Shown in pieces: positions 6,220-9,391 of a DNA stretch of 9,391 bases. Source of the DNA: Oscillospiraceae bacterium (lineage in GTDB: Bacteria > Bacillota > Clostridia > Oscillospirales > UBA929); assembly GCA_031271525.1 (NCBI GenBank), contig JAISVO010000106.1, positions 1 through 9,391 on the forward strand, given 5' to 3'. The position numbers and the translations under genes were made by a program. Below the pieces are notes generated by a model, which saw nothing but the letters and a program-made list of their open reading frames with translations, did no database searches and had not been told where the DNA came from. How positions within the stretch are numbered: position 1 is the first letter of the stretch; each line of letters begins with the position of its first letter.

Positions 6220-6813
6220 TTGGGATTTATCGAGCTGTTTCTGCTGGCCGTCGGCCTGTCGATGGACGCGTTTGCCGTGTCGGTCTGCGCCGGCCTGACG
6301 ATGAGGCGGGTGACCGTGCGGAAGGCGCTGACCGTCGGCCTGTACTTCGGCTTCTTCCAAGTGATGATGCCGCTGATCGGCTACTTCGCGGCGCGTCTGT
6401 TCGCCGAGCGGATCGTCTTTATCGATCACTGGGTCGCGTTCGCCCTGCTCGCCTTCCTCGGGATCAAGATGATCCGGGAAAGCCTGTCCAAGGAGCCGGA
6501 GGACGGCGAGTCCTGCGATTGCGCCGACAGGCCGGAGGCGTCGCTCGGGCCGAGGAAGATGCTGCCGCTGGCGGTCGCCACCAGCATCGACGCGCTCGCG
6601 GCGGGCATCTCGTTCGCCGTTTTGAACACCAACATCGTCCCGGCTGTGAGCTTCATCGGGGCGACGACGCTGATCCTGTCGATGGCCGGCGTGAAGATCG
6701 GGCAGATCTTCGGGACCAAGTTCCAAGCAAAAGCGGAGTTCGCCGGCGGCGTCATCCTCATCCTGATGGGGCTGAAGGTGCTGCTGGAGCACTTGGGCGT
6801 GTTCGGCGGCTAG
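6220..6813 (+). CDS. mntP: Manganese efflux pump MntP
   Basis: MntP exports excess Mn(II) across the cytoplasmic membrane. The 197-residue protein is an internal duplication with six membrane helices. Its two halves carry the diagnostic acidic motifs GLSMDAFAVSVCAGL (12-26, Asp16) and ATSIDALAAGI (120-130, Asp124). The two halves are joined by a hydrophilic loop at about 89-112 containing CDC (99-101). Length and motifs are normal for the family. Translation starts at TTG 6220, the only start near the family N terminus, with GGGGGAA 6 bases upstream. It lies 20 bases after the ECF S subunit gene and depends on the same promoter. The yybP-ykoY manganese riboswitch that often precedes mntP in other bacteria is absent. 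Confidence 0.95.
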   Translation: MGFIELFLLAVGLSMDAFAVSVCAGLTMRRVTVRKALTVGLYFGFFQVMMPLIGYFAARLFAERIVFIDHWVAFALLAFLGIKMIRESLSKEPEDGESCDCADRPEASLGPRKMLPLAVATSIDALAAGISFAVLNTNIVPAVSFIGATTLILSMAGVKIGQIFGTKFQAKAEFAGGVILILMGLKVLLEHLGVFGG

Positions 6814-6829
6814 CGGCGGGCCGCGACCG

Positions 6830-6870
6830 AAAAAAACCGTGGGCGGACCCGAACGGTTCGTCCACGGTTT
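6830..6870. terminator. Shared bidirectional terminator of mntP and sigG
   Basis: A 16-bp stem (6834-6849 with 6855-6870, two G-U pairs in the plus-strand RNA) closes a CGAAC loop. On the minus strand it is followed by seven T (6836-6830), making a strong terminator for sigG. On the plus strand it is followed by TTTATAAAT-type sequence and should also stop mntP transcripts. Its stem includes two bases of the sigG stop codon. Confidence 0.9.
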
Positions 6871-7660
6871 ATAAATACTTCTTCATCTGGTGGATCGCGT
6901 TTTTCTCCAGCCTCGACACCTGCGCCTGCGAGATGCCGATTTCTCCGGCGACCTCCATCTGCGTCTTCCCCTCGAAGAAGCGGAGGGAGAGGATGTGCTT
7001 CTCCCGGTCGTTCAGGTGGCGGATCGCCTCCTTCAGCGAGATCTTCTCCAGCCACGCCTCGTCGGTGTTCTTGCTGTCCGAGACGTGGTCCATCACGCAG
7101 ATGGCGTCGCCGCCGTCCGAGTAGAGCGGCTCGAACAGGCTGACCGGGTCGAGGATCGCCTCCAGCGCCATCACGACGTCCTCCCGGGGCACCTCGAGGA
7201 ATTTCGCGATCTCGTCGGTGGACGGCTCCTTCTGGCTTTGGGCGGTCAGCTTTTCCCGCGCCTGCAGCACCTTATAGGCGGTGTCGCGCACCGAGCGCGA
7301 AACCCGGATGACGCTGTTGTCCCGGAGGTAGCGGCGGATCTCGCCGATGATCATCGGCACGGCGTAGGTGGAAAAACGGACGTTCTGGCTGGTGTCGAAG
7401 TTGTCGATCGACTTGATCAGGCCGACGCAGCCCACTTGGAAGAGGTCGTCCGCCATTTCCCCCCGCCCGGCGAAGCGCTGGATCACGCTGAGGACAAGGC
7501 GGAGGTTGCCCGAGATCAATTCCTCCCGGGCGGCGCGGTCGCCCTGTTTCGCCTGATCCAGCAGGGCCATTGTCCGCTCGCCGGGAAGAACCTTCAGTTT
7601 GGATGTATTGACGCCGCAAATCTCAACCTTGTTGACCGGCGAACCGACACCGCCTCGCAT
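6869..7660 (-). CDS. sigG: Forespore RNA polymerase sigma factor SigG
   Basis: SigG directs late gene expression in the forespore (for example germination receptors and small acid-soluble proteins) after engulfment. The 263-residue product has the SigG-specific N terminus NKVEICGVNTSKLKVL (10-25), region 2 with NLRLVLSVIQRF, DDLFQVGCVGLIKSIDNFD and FSTYAVPMIIGEIRRYLRDN (52-115), region 3 with IRVSRSVRDTAYK (118-130) and SLFEPLYSDGGDAICVMD (174-191), and region 4 with the helix-turn-helix QMEVAGEIGISQAQVSRLEK (234-253). ATG 7660 was chosen because GGGAGG lies 7 bases upstream and the family N terminus follows soon after; the frame is open further upstream to 7774 but that part matches nothing. 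It lies downstream of rplL instead of next to sigE, and has a forespore-type promoter and a leader hairpin. Confidence 0.97.
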   Translation of the reverse strand: MRGGVGSPVNKVEICGVNTSKLKVLPGERTMALLDQAKQGDRAAREELISGNLRLVLSVIQRFAGRGEMADDLFQVGCVGLIKSIDNFDTSQNVRFSTYAVPMIIGEIRRYLRDNSVIRVSRSVRDTAYKVLQAREKLTAQSQKEPSTDEIAKFLEVPREDVVMALEAILDPVSLFEPLYSDGGDAICVMDHVSDSKNTDEAWLEKISLKEAIRHLNDREKHILSLRFFEGKTQMEVAGEIGISQAQVSRLEKNAIHQMKKYL

Positions 7661-7664
7661 CGAC

Positions 7665-7705
7665 AACCCTCCCTCTCGGAAACAGTATTTCCTGCGGGGA
7701 GGGTT
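7665..7705 (-). promoter_or_regulatory. RNA hairpin that can sequester the sigG ribosome binding site
   Basis: In read-through RNA, AACCCUCCC (7705-7697) pairs perfectly with GGGAGGGUU (7673-7665), which contains the sigG ribosome binding site. A second stem GGAAA/UUUCC (7692-7688 with 7682-7678) nests inside across a 4x4 internal loop. RNA started at the forespore promoter (near 7677) would lack the 5' half and so keep the site open. Confidence 0.65.
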
Positions 7706-7712
7706 TTCATTC
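7684..7712 (-). promoter_or_regulatory. Forespore (SigF/SigG-type) promoter of sigG
   Basis: On the minus strand, GAATG (7712-7708), 15 bases and GGAAATACT (7692-7684). The -10 part matches the SigF consensus GGNNANANT exactly, and the -35 resembles the GYATA/GHATR elements of SigF and SigG. In B. subtilis sigG is likewise switched on by SigF. The predicted start near 7677 leaves a leader of about 17 bases. No sigma-A promoter is apparent in the 130 bases between rplL and sigG. Confidence 0.65.
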
Positions 7713-7747
7713 ACCGGGTCAATCGCCCGGCGTTCCTTTTTTGGAGA

Positions 7748-7771
7748 AAGGACGGCCTTCCGGCCGTCCTT
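7748..7771 (-). terminator. Probable terminator of rplJ-rplL
   Basis: A 10-bp perfect stem, AAGGACGGCC/GGCCGTCCTT, closes a GGAA (GNRA-type) loop 20 bases after rplL. The following TTTCTCC is a poor U-run, so termination may be incomplete, which fits the protective hairpin seen before sigG. Confidence 0.6.
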
Positions 7772-7791
7772 CAACGCGTATTTGGGGGGAT

Positions 7792-8175
7792 TTACTTCAC
7801 GGAGACTTCCGCGCCGGCTTCCTTGAGCTTTGCCGCGATGGCGTCGGCCTCGTCCTTCTGGATGTTCTCTTTGATCGGCTTCGGCGCGCCGTCCACCAGT
7901 TCCTTCGCCTCTTTGAGGCCGAGCGAGGTGATTTCGCGGACGACCTTGATGACCGCGATTTTGTTCGAGCCGGGTCCCTCGAGGACGACGGTGAACTCGG
8001 TCTGCTCTTCGGCGGGGGCCGCTGCCGCTGCGGCGGGGGCGGCCGCCATCATCATGGCGGGGGCGGCGGCCGAAACGCCGAACTCCTCTTCGAGCGCCTT
8101 GACCAGCTCGGACAGCTCGAGGACGGTCAACGCTTTGACTTCTTCAATCAGGTTGGTAATTTTTTCGCTTGCCAT
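7792..8175 (-). CDS. rplL: Ribosomal protein L7/L12
   Basis: L7/L12 dimers form the mobile ribosomal stalk that recruits and stimulates translation GTPases, and attach to the ribosome through L10. The 127-residue product has the normal layout: an N-terminal dimer domain (1-34, ITNLIEEVKALTVLELSELVKALEEEFGV), a flexible Ala/Met/Pro hinge (35-57, with an unbroken MMM at 41-43 and a run of six Ala), and a C-terminal factor-binding domain (58-127) with KIAVIKVVREITSLGLKEAKELVDGAPKPIKE. ATG 8175 follows AAGGAGGA. It lies 28 bases after rplJ in the same transcript; four or more copies of L7/L12 per L10 are needed, so the strong binding site fits. rpoB, the usual downstream neighbour in many bacteria, is absent. 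Confidence 0.99.
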   Translation of the reverse strand: MASEKITNLIEEVKALTVLELSELVKALEEEFGVSAAAPAMMMAAAPAAAAAAPAEEQTEFTVVLEGPGSNKIAVIKVVREITSLGLKEAKELVDGAPKPIKENIQKDEADAIAAKLKEAGAEVSVK

Positions 8176-8203
8176 TATAGGGGTTCCTCCTTAAATTTTG
8201 TTA

Positions 8204-8734
8204 TTACGCGGACTTTTTCTCCGCGATTGCGTTGAGCGCGACGACCAAGCCGCGCAGGTTGCCGTTGAGTACGTTGACGAGGCCGGAGATCGGGGCGTTG
8301 AAGCCCGCGAGGACCTGCGCGATGAGCACCTCGCGCGGCGGCAGGTCGGCGAGCGCCTGCACTTCGGCGGGGGAGATGACCCGCCCTTCGACGAACCCGG
8401 CTTTGATTTTGAACTTATCGCCGGTTTTCTTCGCGTACTCGGAGAGGATTTTCGCCGGGGCGACCGCGTCGTCGCTGACCGCGAGGGCGGTCGTGCCGTC
8501 GAGGACGGGAGCCAGCCCTTCCAGCCCGATGCCTTGGATGGCGCGCCGCATCAGGGTGTTCTTGACGACCTTGTACGAAACGCCGGCCTTGCGCAGCTCG
8601 GTGCGAAGCTTGGTGTCGGCGTCCACCCGGATCCCTTTGTAGTCGACGAGCACGCCTGTCGTGGCGTTTTTCATCGCTTCGGTCAGCTCGGCGACGACCG
8701 CCTTTTTCTGCTCTAAAACCTTGGCGTTTGGCAA
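8204..8734 (-). CDS. rplJ: Ribosomal protein L10
   Basis: L10 binds 23S rRNA and anchors the L7/L12 dimers at the base of the stalk; the L10-(L12) complex also represses its own operon through the mRNA leader. The 176-residue product starts PNAKVLEQKKAVVAELTEAMKNATTGVLVDYKG, as in Firmicutes L10, and continues with KVVKNTLMRRAI (the rRNA-binding region) and a long C-terminal helix for L7/L12 (after about residue 135, ending NAIAEKKSA). TTG 8734 was chosen because the family N terminus begins exactly there and GGTGGTG sits 6 bases upstream; longer forms would read through the leader terminator. It is the first gene of rplJ-rplL; rplK-rplA are not in the window. Confidence 0.97.
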   Translation of the reverse strand: MPNAKVLEQKKAVVAELTEAMKNATTGVLVDYKGIRVDADTKLRTELRKAGVSYKVVKNTLMRRAIQGIGLEGLAPVLDGTTALAVSDDAVAPAKILSEYAKKTGDKFKIKAGFVEGRVISPAEVQALADLPPREVLIAQVLAGFNAPISGLVNVLNGNLRGLVVALNAIAEKKSA

Positions 8735-8755
8735 ATGATTCACCACCTTTACAAA

Positions 8756-8787
8756 GAAAAAATTCCGTATCCACAACAGACACGGAA
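8756..8787 (-). terminator. Leader terminator (attenuator) before rplJ
   Basis: A 10-bp stem, TTCCGTGTCT (8787-8778) with GGATACGGAA (8772-8763), closes a GTTGT loop and runs straight into TTTTTT, 22 bases before the rplJ start. Its position in an L10 leader points to transcription attenuation, as reported for B. subtilis rplJL. Confidence 0.75.
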
Positions 8788-8807
8788 ACAAAACCGCTGA
8801 CGCCAAA

Positions 8808-8827
8808 CCCTCTCCGCGCGGAGGGGG
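8808..8827 (-). promoter_or_regulatory. Second stem of the rplJ leader
   Basis: CCCCCTCCG and CGGAGAGGG pair (minus strand, one mismatch/wobble) around a CG centre. It lies between the L10-binding core and the attenuator and is probably part of the switch between terminating and reading structures. Confidence 0.4.
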
Positions 8828-8843
8828 AATCGGCCGGTTCTGT

Positions 8844-8893
8844 CCCTCGGCGGGCGTTACGGGGCGCTTTCCGCGCCCATCCCCGCTGTCTTT
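8844..8893 (-). promoter_or_regulatory. L10 leader, core binding structure
   Basis: On the minus strand the core begins AAAGACAGCGGGG and ends ACGCCCGCCGAGGG. GCGGG and CCCGC pair, with GGGCGC-GGAAA-GCGCCC (8878-8862) stacked inside. The AGACAG...GCCGAGG combination is what I recall for the L10 leader RNA of Firmicutes, bound by the L10-(L12)4 complex. The RNA would start near 8902, giving a leader of about 170 bases to the TTG at 8734. Confidence 0.75.
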
Positions 8894-8908
8894 GGAACAC
8901 TGTAGAAG

Positions 8909-8937
8909 AGTATACCGCGCCGCCGGGGCGTTGTCAA
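8909..8937 (-). promoter_or_regulatory. Strong sigma-A promoter of rplJ-rplL
   Basis: On the minus strand, TTGACA (8937-8932), a 17-base spacer and TATACT (8914-8909), both essentially consensus, with an A-run just upstream (8946-8941) that may act as an UP element. Confidence 0.9.
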
Positions 8938-8985
8938 GACTTTTTTCGCCCGCGCGGAAAACCCCTGTTCAAGATCGGTATTTTT

Positions 8986-8999
8986 TGCATAAATATGCA
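8986..8999. repeat. Short palindrome beside the DnaA-box array
   Basis: TGCATA-AA-TATGCA is a perfect 14-base palindrome apart from its AA centre, in an AT-richer stretch directly left of the first DnaA box. It could be a protein site or part of an unwinding region; no regulator is recognised. Confidence 0.3.
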
Positions 9000-9007
9000 G
9001 GAAACTA

Positions 9008-9111
9008 TGTGGATAATTCAGTGGATAACCTGTGGAAAAGTGGTGGATAAAGGTGGGGACAACTCGAGTTATCCACAGGTTGTACACAGGTTATCCACTG
9101 AATTATCCACA
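9008..9111. other. Mirror-symmetric array of eight DnaA boxes, candidate oriC
   Basis: Four minus-oriented boxes: TGTGGATAA (9008), AGTGGATAA (9020), TGTGGAAAA (9031) and GGTGGATAA (9042). Four plus-oriented boxes: TTATCCACA (9069), TTGTACACA (9080), TTATCCACT (9091) and TTATCCACA (9103). Three are perfect matches to TTATCCACA. Start-to-start spacing is 12, 11, 11 on the left and 11, 11, 12 on the right. The outer 27 bases (9008-9034 and 9085-9111) are exact reverse complements. DnaA-box clusters mark replication origins; some serve as DnaA-titrating sites instead. No dnaA gene is in the window, so origin status is inferred. Confidence 0.7.
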
Positions 9112-9117
9112 GGATCC

Positions 9118-9159
9118 GCCGTGACCGGCGGCACCGTGGCCGGATTTACCGGTCACGGC
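9118..9159. repeat. GC-rich inverted repeat between the DnaA boxes and the AT-rich tract
   Basis: GCCGTGACCGG (9118-9128) and CCGGTCACGGC (9149-9159) are perfect 11-base reverse complements with 20 bases between. No T-run follows on either side, so it is not a normal terminator. It separates the DnaA boxes from the AT-rich tract. Confidence 0.6.
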
Positions 9160-9170
9160 AAATCCCGCCG

Positions 9171-9230
9171 CTTATTAAATACTATAATAAAATACTAAAG
9201 AAAAAAATACGAACCAAAAAAATACTAAGG
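9171..9230. other. AT-rich tract with AAATACTA direct repeats, candidate unwinding element
   Basis: About 60 bases that are almost all A/T, with AAATACTA at 9177, 9190 and 9220 and a partial copy AAATACG at 9205. On the minus strand these read TAGTATT. Repeated AT-rich short motifs near DnaA boxes are typical of DNA unwinding elements. The gap of about 60 bases to the nearest box is longer than in well-studied Firmicutes origins. Confidence 0.5.
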
Positions 9231-9333
9231 GAGAACGGAGGGAACAACAAGGGGAGGGGCGCTTCCGGCCTGCCTGTTCGGAGTGAAGAAATTTCGTTCC
9301 CAAAGAAAAAACAAAAAAATCGAAAAATTGTTC

Positions 9334-9362
9334 TTGACAAACGGACGGGCCTGTGGTAGACT
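9334..9362 (+). promoter_or_regulatory. Sigma-A promoter reading out of the window
   Basis: TTGACA (9334-9339), a 17-base spacer and TAGACT (9357-9362), preceded by an A-rich stretch (9302-9328). Transcription would start near 9369 and enter a gene beyond the window, divergent from rplJL. Nothing codes between 8735 and 9391; 9231-9300 shows no recognised element. Confidence 0.75.
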
Positions 9363-9391
9363 GGGATTGTCGGCGGACGGCGTAACTGTCC

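Noticed and set aside
7661..7774. N-terminal extension of SigG by 38 residues
   Set aside because: The extra codons cover the forespore promoter and leader hairpin, match no sigma-factor sequence and lack a ribosome binding site; ATG 7660 has a strong one.
6890..8194. 434-codon open frame on the plus strand across sigG and rplL
   Set aside because: It runs antisense through two certain genes and their intergenic terminator; the product is Asp/Leu/Arg/Val-rich and unlike any protein family.
9118..9159. Rho-independent terminator at the GC-rich inverted repeat
   Set aside because: The 20-base loop and the lack of a T-run on either side make it a poor terminator, and no gene ends nearby.

Overview
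The window looks like chromosome from a GC-rich, endospore-forming member of the Clostridia (Oscillospirales/Ruminococcaceae-like). The evidence is an intact forespore sigma factor gene (sigG), a perfect CIRCE operator in front of groES-groEL, sigma-A type promoters with 17-bp spacers, strong AGGAGG-type ribosome binding sites, and GTG/TTG starts in a GC-rich background. The family placement is an inference from overall character, not from a search.

Layout. 1-1103 (minus): 5' part of a membrane-anchored SurA/PrsA-like foldase whose end lies outside the window. 1104-1320: divergent promoter region. 1321-2604 (plus): rsmE (16S rRNA m3U1498 methyltransferase) and a six-helix membrane protein of unknown function. 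2650-3285 (plus): an AT-richer gene with a ParB/sulfiredoxin-like domain, bracketed by copies of a 17-bp repeat (one copy before it, about six degenerate copies after it). 3402-5486 (minus): groES-groEL with sigma-A promoter, CIRCE operator and terminator. 5589-6870 (plus): an ECF-transporter substrate-binding subunit and mntP, sharing a promoter. 6869-7712 (minus): sigG, with its own forespore-type promoter and an RNA hairpin that can bury its ribosome binding site. 7748-8937 (minus): rplJ-rplL with sigma-A promoter, L10-type leader and a leader terminator. 8941-9391: a gene-free stretch with eight DnaA-box-like sites in a mirror-symmetric array, a GC-rich inverted repeat, an AT-rich repeated tract and an outward plus-strand promoter.

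The most notable parts are the right end and the sigG leader. The DnaA-box cluster has four boxes in one orientation and four in the other, spaced 12, 11, 11 and 11, 11, 12 bases, with a 27-bp perfect inverted repeat at its flanks. It is a strong candidate for the replication origin, or a DnaA-titrating cluster, in an unusual position beside rplJL. The sigG leader appears built so that read-through RNA from the highly expressed rplJL operon is not translated, while RNA started at the forespore promoter is. A comparable leader hairpin has been described for Bacillus subtilis sigG, but there the upstream operon is spoIIG.

Genes for protein folding (foldase, GroESL), ribosome assembly and function (RsmE, L10, L7/L12), membrane transport (ECF-S, MntP) and sporulation (SigG) are interleaved. 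No phage, transposase, CRISPR, tRNA or rRNA was seen.
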